This document shows, in pieces, positions 34,725 through 43,625 of a DNA stretch of 64,000 nt. Below the pieces are notes generated by a model. That model saw only the letters and a list, made by a program, of their open reading frames with translations. It did no database searches and was not told where the DNA came from. How positions within the stretch are numbered: the stretch's first letter is position 1; each line of letters starts with the position of its first letter. The translations under genes were made by a program, and so were the position numbers. Source of the DNA: an uncultured Ruminococcus sp. (GTDB taxonomy: Bacteria > Bacillota > Clostridia > Oscillospirales > Acutalibacteraceae); NCBI GenBank assembly GCA_902786345.1, contig CADACB010000008.1, positions 1 to 64,000 on the forward strand, in the 5' to 3' direction.

Positions 34725-37394
34725 ATGACAAAGGCGAGAACCCTGCTGGATGTCAGAAAGAATTATTTTTTAAGAACCTTTCTGTGGGCATTAGGATTGG
34801 GCTTGCTGATGTTTCTGCCGTGGATAATATATAATGAGGGGTATTTTTTCTTTTACGGAGACTATAATGTACAGCAGATACCATTTTATCAGATGATACA
34901 CGATTCTGTACAAAGCGGAAACATTGGCTGGAGCTATACCACCGACCTTGGTGCAAACATTATTGGTTCATATAGCTTTTATATGGCAGGAAGTCCTTTC
35001 TTCTGGCTGACTCTGCTGTTCCCGAGTCAGGCTGTGCCTTATCTTATTGCACCGATGCTCATAATTAAATTTGCACTTGCAGCACTTGGCGCATATACTT
35101 TTCTCAGAAGGTATGTAAAAAATCAGAACTATGCTGTTTTTGGTGCATTGCTTTATGCATTTTCTGGTTTTGGAGTATATAACATATTCTTTAATCATTT
35201 TCACGAAGCGATGATAACTTTCCCGTTTATGCTGGCAGCCGTTGATGAGTTTATTTACGAAAAACGTAAGGGCGTTCTTGCATATTCGGTTTTTGCTTCC
35301 TGCTTTATAAATTATTATTTCTTTGTTGGACAAGCGGTTTTTGTGTTCATATATTGGGTAGTAAGAATGCGAACAGGAAGCTTCAGACTTACCATAAAGG
35401 AGTTCCTGCGCTTTGCACTTGAAGTGATCCTTGGTTTTGCCGCAACTGCCGTGATACTGTTTCCGTCAATACTTGCGGTAGTTCAGAATTCACGTGTAAA
35501 CAGCATGCCTGAAGGCTGGGGAGCATTGACGTATTCAAGTGAGCAGAGATATATTCATATTCTGGAGTCCTTTTTCTTTCCGCCTGATATGCCTGCATAT
35601 GCTAACTTTACACCGGATTCAAATGCAAAATGGGCTTCTGTGGCAGGATGGCTGCCGCTGTTCAGTATGGTAGGAGTATTCTCTTTCTATAAACTGAAAA
35701 CACACAAGTGGTTGAGAATATTCATTCCGTTGCTGTTTGTAATGGCATATGTACCTGTGCTCAACAGTATGTTCCAGCTGCTTAATTCGTCATACTATGC
35801 TCGTTGGTTCTATATGCTTACGCTTATGCTTGTTCTTGCAACTGTTCTTTCACTCGATCACTATGAGACTGAATTCAAGCCATCACTTAAGCTCACATTC
35901 ATAATTACTGCAGCGATCATGCTGCTCATAGGAGTTATGCCTGCAACATCAACTGATTCTCAGGGAGTAACTTCAACTGTGTACGGTCTTGAAAAATACC
36001 CTGATCGTTTCTGGGTATGGAGTGGTATAGCAATTGCCGGACTTGTTGCACTTGCGATCCTTCTTAATTTCCGTAAAAATGAAAAGATTTTCATACGTTC
36101 AACAGGCATAGTATTGTCAGTGCTTATTGTAGGTTATGGAACAACTCTTCTTGGTGTGGGAGTTCTTAACGCAAGCTACAAAAAGGATTATATAATAAAT
36201 AATGCAATAAATAACAGAGGTGTATTTTCTGAGCTTACTGATCTTAGGAATGTGCGCTCTGACTTCTATAACGAGATGGACAATATGGGTATGTACTGGC
36301 AGATCCCGACAATACAGGCATTCCAGAGCATAGTGCCCGGTTCTGTTATGGATTTTTATAAATCTGTCGGGGTTGAAAGAAGTGTAGGCTCTCGCCCGAA
36401 AACTGAAGTATATGGAATAAGAAGCTTTTTATCAGTCAAATACCTTTTTGACAACACATCAGACGGAAAGAGCTTTGCAGCAACCAACAAGTCAAATCTT
36501 ATGCCCGGATGGAGATTTCTTAACAGCAAAAAAGGTTACAGAATATATGAAAATGAGTACTATATTCCATATGGCTTTACCTATGACACATACGTAACGC
36601 AAGAGGAGTATGAGAAATGTGAAGAAAGCGACAGAAGTTTGCTTTTACTCAAATCAATTGTACTTACCGATGATCAGGTCGAAAAATATGGGGATTTTCT
36701 CAAGCATAATGAAAAACTCTCTGAATACAAATATACTAATGAGGAATATTTCAACGATTGTGAGGACAGAAAGAAGCTTACGTGCTCTTCTGTAAAATTC
36801 GAAAACAACAGTTTTACGGCTAAAATAAAAACAGGTGATTCGCCTGAACTTGTTTTTTTCAGCATACCGTATGAGAACGGATGGAGTGCAACGGTAAACG
36901 GTAAAACTGCTGATATTGAAAAGGTGAATGTAGGTTTTATGGCTGTAAAGGTTTCCGCTAATACAAATGCGACTATTAAGTTCAGATATAAAACACCGGG
37001 TCTTGCATCAGGTGCGATTGTAACAGGAATATCTGTTGTTTTGTTTGTTGTATATATGCTTATGTGGAAGGTACCTCCAAAGAAAAAAAAGGATGGGCTT
37101 ACGCTGATTGATGATCTTGATGATAATTCTGACGGTACTGTTTATGACGAAACGGCAGAGTATTACGAGATTGTTGCTAATGATATAGAGGCACAGGACG
37201 AAGAAGCAGAAGAGTATGAGGAGAGTGACGATGACGAAGATGAAGTAACAGACACATCCAACGCTGAAAACGATAAGGATGATACATCCGCTGCTCAATC
37301 AGAAAATGAAGGCGAAGCACATTCATCACTTTCAGACAAAATTGTGGATATTGAAGAAGCAAAAAAAGAGATAAACAAAAGAACCAAGCTTTGA
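34725..37394 (+). CDS. YfhO family membrane protein
   Basis: This 889-residue polytopic protein belongs to the YfhO family, implicated in glycosylation of lipoteichoic acid and other cell-surface polymers with GT-C-like architecture. The N-terminus shows LGLLMFLPWIIYNEGYFFFYGDYNVQQIPFY with the Gly-Asp motif. About a dozen hydrophobic segments follow, then a soluble domain (residues about 500-760) and a last helix near 770-785. The C-terminal tail of about 95 residues is extremely acidic (DEEAEEYEESDDDEDEVTD), then EAKKEINKRTKL. A GGAGGAG site precedes the ATG. TACAAT at 34661-34666 may be its -10. Confidence 0.85.
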   Translation: MTKARTLLDVRKNYFLRTFLWALGLGLLMFLPWIIYNEGYFFFYGDYNVQQIPFYQMIHDSVQSGNIGWSYTTDLGANIIGSYSFYMAGSPFFWLTLLFPSQAVPYLIAPMLIIKFALAALGAYTFLRRYVKNQNYAVFGALLYAFSGFGVYNIFFNHFHEAMITFPFMLAAVDEFIYEKRKGVLAYSVFASCFINYYFFVGQAVFVFIYWVVRMRTGSFRLTIKEFLRFALEVILGFAATAVILFPSILAVVQNSRVNSMPEGWGALTYSSEQRYIHILESFFFPPDMPAYANFTPDSNAKWASVAGWLPLFSMVGVFSFYKLKTHKWLRIFIPLLFVMAYVPVLNSMFQLLNSSYYARWFYMLTLMLVLATVLSLDHYETEFKPSLKLTFIITAAIMLLIGVMPATSTDSQGVTSTVYGLEKYPDRFWVWSGIAIAGLVALAILLNFRKNEKIFIRSTGIVLSVLIVGYGTTLLGVGVLNASYKKDYIINNAINNRGVFSELTDLRNVRSDFYNEMDNMGMYWQIPTIQAFQSIVPGSVMDFYKSVGVERSVGSRPKTEVYGIRSFLSVKYLFDNTSDGKSFAATNKSNLMPGWRFLNSKKGYRIYENEYYIPYGFTYDTYVTQEEYEKCEESDRSLLLLKSIVLTDDQVEKYGDFLKHNEKLSEYKYTNEEYFNDCEDRKKLTCSSVKFENNSFTAKIKTGDSPELVFFSIPYENGWSATVNGKTADIEKVNVGFMAVKVSANTNATIKFRYKTPGLASGAIVTGISVVLFVVYMLMWKVPPKKKKDGLTLIDDLDDNSDGTVYDETAEYYEIVANDIEAQDEEAEEYEESDDDEDEVTDTSNAENDKDDTSAAQSENEGEAHSSLSDKIVDIEEAKKEINKRTKL

Positions 37395-37462
37395 AAAGCT
37401 TGGAGTTAACACAACATTTTTACAGGCTGCTGCAAATCTGATTTTTGTGGCAGCCTGTTTTT
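37384..37462 (+). terminator. two hairpins after the YfhO gene, second a strong terminator
   Basis: CCAAGCTT-tgaa-AAGCTTGG (37384-37403) covers the stop codon. Then ACAGGCTGC (37422-37430) pairs with GCAGCCTGT (37450-37458) and is followed by TTTTT. The remaining roughly 296 bases to 37758 are AT-rich; apart from a promoter at 37698-37726 I see nothing else in them. Confidence 0.8.
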
Positions 37463-37697
37463 GGTTTGTTGATATATAAAATATATTTTGATTTGTAAGT
37501 AATAAGCTTGGAAATTAATTTTAAAATCTGACGGTCGAAATTTTGTAAATTTATCTTTTTGGGAATTATTTTGTAAGTTTACAACTACAGATTTGTAAAA
37601 TGTTCAGTGGTTTTAGGAAAGTAATATTGGGAATAACCCTTTTTTCAGTGCGACTTTCCCGTCAAAATTGAATTCCTTGAGTAAGAATATTTTCGTA

Positions 37698-37726
37698 TTG
37701 TAATAAATGGATTATCGTGATATAAT
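37698..37726 (+). promoter_or_regulatory. promoter for the iron alcohol dehydrogenase gene
   Basis: TTGTAA (37698-37703), 17 bases, then TATAAT (37721-37726) with an extended TGA before the -10, about 33 bases before the start codon. Confidence 0.7.
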
Positions 37727-37758
37727 GTAAAGAGAAAATTTTCAGGGGTGAATGAAAA

Positions 37759-38847
37759 TTGTATATGCCGGTATTGACATACAGCGAAGAAAATGCTGTA
37801 ATCAATCACTCAAATGAAGTTGCTTCAATGGGTAAAAATGCACTTATAGTTACAGGAAGAAGCTCTTCAAGAAATAACGGCTCTCTTTATGACGTTAAAG
37901 CCGTACTTGACAAACATAAGATAAAATATACTGTATTTGATGAGATTGAGGAAAATCCGTCTGTGCAGACAATAATAAATGCGAGTAAGACAGGATATGA
38001 AGCTAAGTCTGATTTTGTTATAGGAGTTGGGGGAGGTTCGCCTCTTGATGCAGCAAAGGCAATAGCTTTTCTGCTCAGACATCCGGGACACAGTGAACTG
38101 TTATATACTTTGGGTGATGATGAACATCTTCCGCTTGTGTTGATTCCGACAACCTGCGGTACAGGTTCTGAGGTCACACCTGTGAGTGTGCTCACGTTAA
38201 CAAATCAGAGAACAAAAAAATCTATAAGTCACAAAATATTTGCAGATCTTGCGCTCATAGACGGCAGATATTTAAAAGCCGCACCCATTCAGGTTATTCG
38301 CAACACGGCGCTGGATGCTTTGACGCATATGATAGAGAGCAGACTTAATACAAAAGCGGACGATTTCAGCAGAATGTATGTTGATTCAGGACTTGATCTG
38401 TGGAAAAAGAATATGTCGGTGCTCGAAAACGGAAGAGCGGATACAATTCAGCTGTGTGAAATGATGAATGCTTCGGCTATGGCAGGAATGGCAATTGCAC
38501 AGACAAGCACCGGAATTCCTCACGGACTCAGCTACTCGCTGACTATAAGAAAGCATATACCTCACGGAAATGCTGTGGGATATTTTACAGCAGGCTATCT
38601 TAACGAGGCTGATGAGTCAGAAAAAAAGTATCTTCTCGATAAAATGGGATTTTCAGGAGTTGATGAATTCCATCATTGGTATTTAAAGCTGTATGGAAAA
38701 GCAGAGGTTTCTGAACAAATATTAAACGATGCGGTTGATGAGTTGTGGAAAAATCAACCTAAAGTGAAAACTGCTCCGTTTGAGGTGGATATTGACAGGC
38801 TGAAAAGAATGGCATATTTTACATATAGATATAAAACTGTTAAATGA
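37759..38847 (+). CDS. iron-containing alcohol dehydrogenase
   Basis: This is a group III NAD(P)H-dependent, Fe-binding dehydrogenase, likely reducing aldehydes or 1,3-diols. The nucleotide-binding part shows KNALIVTG and VIGVGGGSPLDAAKAIA, then PTTCGTGSEVTPVSVLT. Metal ligands are in DALTHMIES and GIPHGLSYSLTIRKHIPHGNAVGYF. At 362 residues it is at the short end of the family. TTG 37759 lies eight bases after AGGGGTG and gives MYMPVLTY, close to the usual N-terminus. ATG 37765 is an alternative. The end overlaps the next frame. Confidence 0.9.
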   Translation: MYMPVLTYSEENAVINHSNEVASMGKNALIVTGRSSSRNNGSLYDVKAVLDKHKIKYTVFDEIEENPSVQTIINASKTGYEAKSDFVIGVGGGSPLDAAKAIAFLLRHPGHSELLYTLGDDEHLPLVLIPTTCGTGSEVTPVSVLTLTNQRTKKSISHKIFADLALIDGRYLKAAPIQVIRNTALDALTHMIESRLNTKADDFSRMYVDSGLDLWKKNMSVLENGRADTIQLCEMMNASAMAGMAIAQTSTGIPHGLSYSLTIRKHIPHGNAVGYFTAGYLNEADESEKKYLLDKMGFSGVDEFHHWYLKLYGKAEVSEQILNDAVDELWKNQPKVKTAPFEVDIDRLKRMAYFTYRYKTVK

Positions 38848-38864
38848 ATACAGGAGGTAAAATA

Positions 38865-39660
38865 GTGTTGATGTTTTTGATAATTTTTGCGGTGGCTATG
38901 CTTGTAAGCAGCATAGGCTTCAAAAAATATGTATGGTTTATTTCACTTGGCTATGGTTTTTCTGTTATGGCAATAGGAATAACCTTATTTATAGCTTTGT
39001 GGAGCAAGATAAACAGTAGGCACGGCAATAGGAGTGTTGCTTCTTATATTATACGGAGCACGTCTCGGAGGTTACCTGCTGATAAGAGAGCTGAAAAATA
39101 AGGCTTATAACGATAAAATGAAAAAGGAAATAAAATCGGGAAAGAATATGAAATTCTTTGTAAAGTGTTGTATATGGGTAGCTGCCGCATTACTTTATGC
39201 TTGTCAGACCTGTCCGGTTTTATTCAGGATAGATAACGGTTTTGAGGCTGATGTAATGTTCATAGTCGGAATTTCTATAGGTTTTTTCGGACTTCTTATA
39301 GAAAGCATTGCTGATATTCAGAAATCAGCATCAAAAAAGAAAAAACCAAAAAGATTTGTTGATAAGGGATTATACAGAATTGTAAGGTGTCCGAATTATT
39401 TTGGAGAACTGTTAATATGGACTGGGATATTCGTCAGCGGTATAAACATATACAGCGGTGTGCTCCAGTGGATATTTGCGGTTGTGGGTTATATCGGAAT
39501 TGTATATGTGATGTTCAGCGGAGCAAGAAGACTTGAAGAGCGTCAGAACCGCACTTATGGCAGCGATCCCGAATATAAGAAATATAGCAAGAAAACTCCT
39601 ATAATGATACCTTTGATCCCACTGTACAGCGTTTTGAAATTTAAATGGCTTGTTGCCTGA
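38865..39660 (+). pseudogene. DUF1295 membrane protein, frameshifted
   Basis: Two frames together make one DUF1295 (steroid 5-alpha-reductase-like) protein. The first, from GTG 38865 (AGGAGG seven bases upstream), gives a hydrophobic start with FKKYVWFISLGYGFSV and reads correctly to about 39012. The second, in the +1 frame, continues from about 39013 (TVGTAIGVLLLILYGARLGGYLLIREL) to 39660 with FVDKGLYRIVRCPNYFGELLIW. The break lies in 39003-39020 and needs a one-base shift. No slippery sequence is evident. It is either a real frameshift, recent since both halves are otherwise intact, or a sequencing error. The function of the family is unknown. Confidence 0.7.
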
Positions 39661-39970
39661 CAACATAGAAACATTACAGCAGCGCTACACATCAATAAGC
39701 CGCAGCAAGTTTTCTGTGGTATTGTTTTTTTAAAATATTAAATGATTTTGTTGTATAATTAATTTTTATCATTCAGTATTGCTATGAGTTCAGAGTGAAC
39801 AAAAGCAAATTAATCTGAACCGGAATCGGCAGCGAGACATCAGGTGCCACACACATTAGCTTAATTATAGAAATTTATGTTGCGGCATAGCAGTTGATTT
39901 ATAGGCAGCCAATGTGTTAATATAATGTTGATTTCAAAGAAAGTATTTTTACCGAGGGTGAATAAGTAAA
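39661..39970. other. intergenic stretch with a promoter
   Basis: This 310-base spacer has no credible gene. It contains TTTATA (39898-39903), 17 bases, then TATAAT (39921-39926), a reasonable promoter for the leucine-rich repeat protein about 45 bases downstream. A short GC-richer patch near 39820-39860 has no recognised motif. Confidence 0.5.
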
Positions 39971-41740
39971 ATGAACTGCGGATTTATAAAAAAGCATAGA
40001 ATATTGAATGCGTGTATCACAGCATTGGTAACCCTGATTATCATTGCCGCTTTATGCATTATAAAGCCTTTAAATGTAAAGGCGGCAACTATAATTGATA
40101 CAGGAGATTATATCTGTCAGGTGCTCGAAGACGGTAAGAGCGTAACAATAATACAGTATAAAGGAAAAAGCCTTTATGTGTCGATTCCATCATCGGTGGA
40201 AGGTTATACTGTTACTGCAATAAACACGTCTGCCTTTATGTCAAATGAAACTATAAAGGAACTTGAGTTTCCGAATACTGTCAACATAATAGAGTCAAAT
40301 GCATTTACCGGCTGTACAGGTTTACAGAAGCTGCAAATACCGGGAAACGTAAAAACAATCGACAGCGGAGCATTTATGGACTGCAGTTCACTTAAGTCTG
40401 TTACTATATACGATGGAACAGAAGTGATAGGTTCGTTTGCGTTCTCAGGATGTAAATCGCTTACTGAGATTAAAATGCCAAACAGTATCAAGATGATAGA
40501 TGATTATGCCTTTTTTAACTGTTCTGATCTCGCAGAGCTTGCAGTACCGAAATCCGTAGAGGAATTTGGCGGATATGTTTTTGAGGGAACGAAGTGGATG
40601 CAAAATCAGAAGGATGAGTTTGTAATAATAGGTGACGGGGTACTGATAAAATATACCGGTGATGCAAAATCAAAGAGTTTGTCTGAAAAAATAAAGATAA
40701 TAGGTGAATATGCTTTTGCAGAAAACAAGGATCTGGATACGATACTTATTCCTGAATCTGTCAGAAAAATCGGATGCAATGCTTTTCTCAACTGTAAGGG
40801 ACTGAAAACAGTTACCTTGCCGAATTCAATAACAGAGATAGCCGAAAGAGCTTTTTGCGGCTGTGAATCTCTTGATAATGTAAGACTTCCTGGTTCAATC
40901 ACAAAACTGAATCACGAAACATTTAAGGGCTGTAAATCTTTAAGCTCTATGGATGTACCTCCGAGTGTTTCCGAGATAGATTCTTCTGCATTTGAGGACT
41001 GCACAGATCTTAAAAACATCAAGCTTCAGAATGGCCTGCAGAAGATGGACAGTATGGTATTCAAAAATTGTACTTCATTAGGAAGATTGATCTTTCCGGA
41101 AAGTCTTAAAGAGATCGAAAAGTCTGCAATAGAAAACTGCGTCAGTCTTACCAGAGCAGAGTTTAACGGAGATACAGTATTGAAAACAGGCTCTTTCAGT
41201 GACTGTGTGAATTTGAAAGAGGTAGTATTTTATAAAAATCCTACGAATATCGAGGATATGTCATTCAATGGCAGCAAGGATGTTGTTTTTTACAGTGATA
41301 ACAGTCTTTATGTAGAAGAGTATGCACGGAGGAATAAGTTTACCTCTGAAAATATAAGAAATCTTCCGGTTTATGAAGACAAGGGCATAATGACCGCCGA
41401 AGAAAAAAAAGAACAGTCAGGTTTTTCAGGGGAATATACCTTTATAGTTGTTGTTATAATACTTATTGATCTTGTACTGATAGTGTTATTCAGCTTTTAT
41501 ATTTTATTTGTCCAGCCTAAGGGCAGGCACAGCAAAGCCGCGGTAAAATCGGGGTCTTCTTCAGGAAAATATGCAAGGGACACTAAAAAGCCTGTAAGAA
41601 ACATCAACAGTGAAAAACACACCTCCGGTATATCACCTGGAAAAACTTCTTTAAAGAAAAAGCCTGCTAATGCAAAAAATGATGATACAAGACAGTATGT
41701 CAGAAAAAATATTATAGACAGTAAAAAAAATAAAAAATAA
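39971..41740 (+). CDS. BspA-type leucine-rich repeat surface protein
   Basis: The 589-residue protein has a signal or anchor segment (residues about 14-38, ending NVKAAT). About a dozen LRR_5/BspA repeats of roughly 23 residues follow, such as IESNAFTGCTGLQKLQIPGNV, IDSGAFMDCSSLKSVTI and IAERAFCGCESLDNVRLPGSI. A transmembrane helix near residues 490-515 and a basic cytoplasmic tail (GRHSKAAVKSG...NIIDSKKNKK) end it. BspA repeats commonly mediate binding to host or other cell-surface molecules. One long irregular insert (about residues 205-240) breaks the repeat series. It is membrane-anchored, not LPxTG-sorted. Confidence 0.88.
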   Translation: MNCGFIKKHRILNACITALVTLIIIAALCIIKPLNVKAATIIDTGDYICQVLEDGKSVTIIQYKGKSLYVSIPSSVEGYTVTAINTSAFMSNETIKELEFPNTVNIIESNAFTGCTGLQKLQIPGNVKTIDSGAFMDCSSLKSVTIYDGTEVIGSFAFSGCKSLTEIKMPNSIKMIDDYAFFNCSDLAELAVPKSVEEFGGYVFEGTKWMQNQKDEFVIIGDGVLIKYTGDAKSKSLSEKIKIIGEYAFAENKDLDTILIPESVRKIGCNAFLNCKGLKTVTLPNSITEIAERAFCGCESLDNVRLPGSITKLNHETFKGCKSLSSMDVPPSVSEIDSSAFEDCTDLKNIKLQNGLQKMDSMVFKNCTSLGRLIFPESLKEIEKSAIENCVSLTRAEFNGDTVLKTGSFSDCVNLKEVVFYKNPTNIEDMSFNGSKDVVFYSDNSLYVEEYARRNKFTSENIRNLPVYEDKGIMTAEEKKEQSGFSGEYTFIVVVIILIDLVLIVLFSFYILFVQPKGRHSKAAVKSGSSSGKYARDTKKPVRNINSEKHTSGISPGKTSLKKKPANAKNDDTRQYVRKNIIDSKKNKK

Positions 41741-41743
41741 TAC

Positions 41744-41772
41744 TTGCAAGATATAAAATTATGTGGTATAAT
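41744..41772 (+). promoter_or_regulatory. promoter of rplS
   Basis: TTGCAA (41744-41749), 17 bases, TATAAT (41767-41772). Transcription would start near 41780, giving a leader of about 120 bases. Confidence 0.7.
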
Positions 41773-41779
41773 ATTTTAG

Positions 41780-41890
41780 TCTTTGGATACCGTCACTTGT
41801 GATGGGGTTCATAGCATGGCTTAAAGCCGTACTTTGAAACGGGCAGTCCTCTGTTCAGTGTTGAACATGAATGTCTGAAATAACAGGAGG
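41780..41890 (+). ncRNA. possible L19 ribosomal protein leader
   Basis: The leader before rplS contains paired elements: ACCGTCAC-tt-GTGATGGGGT (41790-41809) and GGCTTaaAGCC (41819-41829). Autoregulatory L19 leaders are known in Bacillota in exactly this position. I infer this from position and the paired elements; I could not compare it with the family model. Confidence 0.4.
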
Positions 41891-41898
41891 ATATAAAA

Positions 41899-42249
41899 AT
41901 GGACGCACTTAAGGCAATCGCAGCAAGCTCTCTTAAGACTGAGGGTAACATCCCTGAGTTCGAGATAGGTGACACTGTAAAAGTCAGTGTTAATATCCGT
42001 GAGGGTGAAAGAGAAAGAATTCAGATGTTTGAGGGTACAGTAATTGCTCGCAGAGGCAGCGGTGTTGCAGAAACATTTACTGTTCGCCGTGTATCCTATG
42101 GCGTTGGCGTAGAAAGAGTTTTCCCGATACATTCCCCCAACGTGGCTGCTGTTCAGGTAGTAAGAAAAGGCCGTGTTCGCAGAAGTAAGCTCTATTATCT
42201 GCGTAACAGAGTTGGTAAAGCTGCTAAGGTTAAAGAGCAAATCAGATAA
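41899..42249 (+). CDS. rplS: 50S ribosomal protein L19
   Basis: L19 lies at the 30S-50S interface. The 116-residue protein has [61 protein letters not shown] and [20 protein letters not shown], all diagnostic. The codon choice and strong AGGAGG site suggest high expression. It precedes signal peptidase-like genes, rbgA and rnhB, as in many Bacillota. Confidence 0.98.
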   Translation: MDALKAIAASSLKTEGNIPEFEIGDTVKVSVNIREGERERIQMFEGTVIARRGSGVAETFTVRRVSYGVGVERVFPIHSPNVAAVQVVRKGRVRRSKLYYLRNRVGKAAKVKEQIR

Positions 42250-42259
42250 TTTCTGTGAT

Positions 42260-42285
42260 AAAAGGGACAATTATGTCCCTTTTTT
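42260..42285 (+). terminator. intrinsic terminator of rplS
   Basis: AAAGGGACA (42261-42269), loop ATTA, TGTCCCTTT (42274-42282) and six Ts to 42285. It separates rplS from the signal peptidase-like genes, so those either have their own promoter or rely on readthrough. Confidence 0.9.
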
Positions 42286-42352
42286 GCTATTTTTCGACAG
42301 TGATCTTCTGAAAAAGCCGGTAACATTCAATGCAGAAACGGAGGAAATTATA

Positions 42353-42922
42353 ATGAAATTCACTTCGGTAAAAAATAAAAAGCTGCATAAAAAAGAATCC
42401 TCAGCCGACAGCAACGACCTTACAAGAAGTGCTTTTGAGTTGTTTTATGTTTTTGCGGTTCTGCTTTTTTCTGCAACGATTGTATTTACTGTTTTTTTCA
42501 GAATAGTAACATTTCAAAAAAACAGCAGTGGAAGGATGAGAACATACAGCGTTGTTTCTTTACCGGGTTCCAATGGATATAAAGCAGGCGATATTGTGTC
42601 GGTAGATGTAGGAGAAAATGTTTCGGCTGCGGAGATAATCGCACTTGAGGGTGAAGAGATCGTTATAGGCGCAAACATTGACAACGCAGTAAATTGTGTT
42701 CTTTATAAGGATGTACGTTATTTTTCCGGAGAAGAGCTTGAACAGATACTTGATGGACGAAGAGTGCCAAAGGGATATGTGATGCTTGACGGAGACATAA
42801 CTGGTTCTCAGGAACTTCGTGTTGGTGAGCTGATTAAAAAATCTGATATAACAGGCAAGGTCAGATTTGTAGTTTATCCGTTTTCTTTTTTTGGAAAAGA
42901 TGCGGCAGATATAAAAAATTGA
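42353..42922 (+). CDS. signal peptidase I-like protein lacking the catalytic dyad
   Basis: The 189-residue protein has an N-terminal helix (ELFYVFAVLLFSATIVFTVFF) followed by an S26-like soluble domain. It aligns with the next two genes: NGYKAGDIVSVDVGEN, AEIIALEGEEIVI, RRVPKGYVMLDGD and KSDITGKVRFVVYPF. The Ser-containing SGSSM motif is absent (SVVSLPG in its place). The catalytic-Lys segment IIKRVIATEG is replaced by AAEIIALEG, and GDNREHSLDSR is replaced by a short DGDITGSQELR. Catalysis is therefore unlikely. ATG 42353 follows GGAGG; the frame otherwise runs back into rplS. It could be a regulator or scaffold. Confidence 0.7.
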   Translation: MKFTSVKNKKLHKKESSADSNDLTRSAFELFYVFAVLLFSATIVFTVFFRIVTFQKNSSGRMRTYSVVSLPGSNGYKAGDIVSVDVGENVSAAEIIALEGEEIVIGANIDNAVNCVLYKDVRYFSGEELEQILDGRRVPKGYVMLDGDITGSQELRVGELIKKSDITGKVRFVVYPFSFFGKDAADIKN

Positions 42923-42944
42923 TATGGTTTAAGAGGTGGTCGTA

Positions 42945-43535
42945 ATGTCAGAGATGCAGAAGAATAACGCAGAGGTGACTCCTGAAAACACTAAGGACGG
43001 AGAGGAAACCGTGAATACATCAAGAGTGGTGTATGATCTTCTGGGAACAGTATTTACGGCAATAATATTGCTGCTCATTATAATGACTTTTTTTGTCAGA
43101 CAAGTGACCGTAAGCGGCAGTTCAATGCAGGATACTTTGCAGGATAATGACAGACTGCTTGTGTCGTGCTTTAATTATAAGCCTCAGAACGGCGATATCG
43201 TTGTGGTGACGCACGGAAAAAATCTTGATGAGCCTATTATCAAAAGAGTTATAGCCACAGAAGGACAACGTCTCAGTATCAATTATGAAGAAGGCGAGGT
43301 TGTTGTTGACGGTGTTCTTTTGAATGAGGATTATATAAAAGGAAATACAATAGCGGTTCCTAATTCATCAATTATACCTGATGTTATACCGGAAGGATAT
43401 GTATTTGTAATGGGAGATAACAGAGAACATTCTCTTGACAGCCGTTCATCAAGAGTGGATCTCATACCTGTTGAGAATATAATAGGTAAGGCATTTGTAA
43501 GAATTTTTCCTATTGGGAATTTTAAATTCATATAA
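42945..43535 (+). CDS. lepB: signal peptidase I, first copy
   Basis: This type I signal peptidase cleaves signal peptides of exported proteins at the outer face of the membrane. From ATG 42945 (AGAGGTGG upstream) the 196-residue protein has one N-terminal helix, the Ser motif VSGSSMQDTL, the Lys motif PIIKRVIATEGQ and the conserved box YVFVMGDNREHSLDSR. All the catalytic residues of the Ser-Lys dyad are present. It is very similar to the copy at 43626, so these are recent paralogues. Confidence 0.95.
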   Translation: MSEMQKNNAEVTPENTKDGEETVNTSRVVYDLLGTVFTAIILLLIIMTFFVRQVTVSGSSMQDTLQDNDRLLVSCFNYKPQNGDIVVVTHGKNLDEPIIKRVIATEGQRLSINYEEGEVVVDGVLLNEDYIKGNTIAVPNSSIIPDVIPEGYVFVMGDNREHSLDSRSSRVDLIPVENIIGKAFVRIFPIGNFKFI

Positions 43536-43540
43536 TGTTC

Positions 43541-43572
43541 ACGGTCAGGCGTGATGTCTGACCGTATTTTAC
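43541..43572 (+). terminator. hairpin after first lepB
   Basis: ACGGTCAG (43541-43548) pairs with CTGACCGT (43558-43565) and is followed by ATTTTACTT. It may partly terminate transcription between the two signal peptidase genes. Confidence 0.6.
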
Positions 43573-43625
43573 TTATGTGTGATGTTTTGTTCAGATGAAT
43601 ATAATACAAGGAGAATCAAAAAAAT

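Noticed and set aside
39000..39030. Programmed ribosomal frameshift in the DUF1295 gene
   Set aside because: No slippery heptamer, stimulatory hairpin or internal Shine-Dalgarno is evident. A mutation or sequencing error is simpler.
42173..42352. Extension of the signal peptidase-like frame back into rplS
   Set aside because: It overlaps rplS and a terminator. ATG 42353 has a clear GGAGG site.
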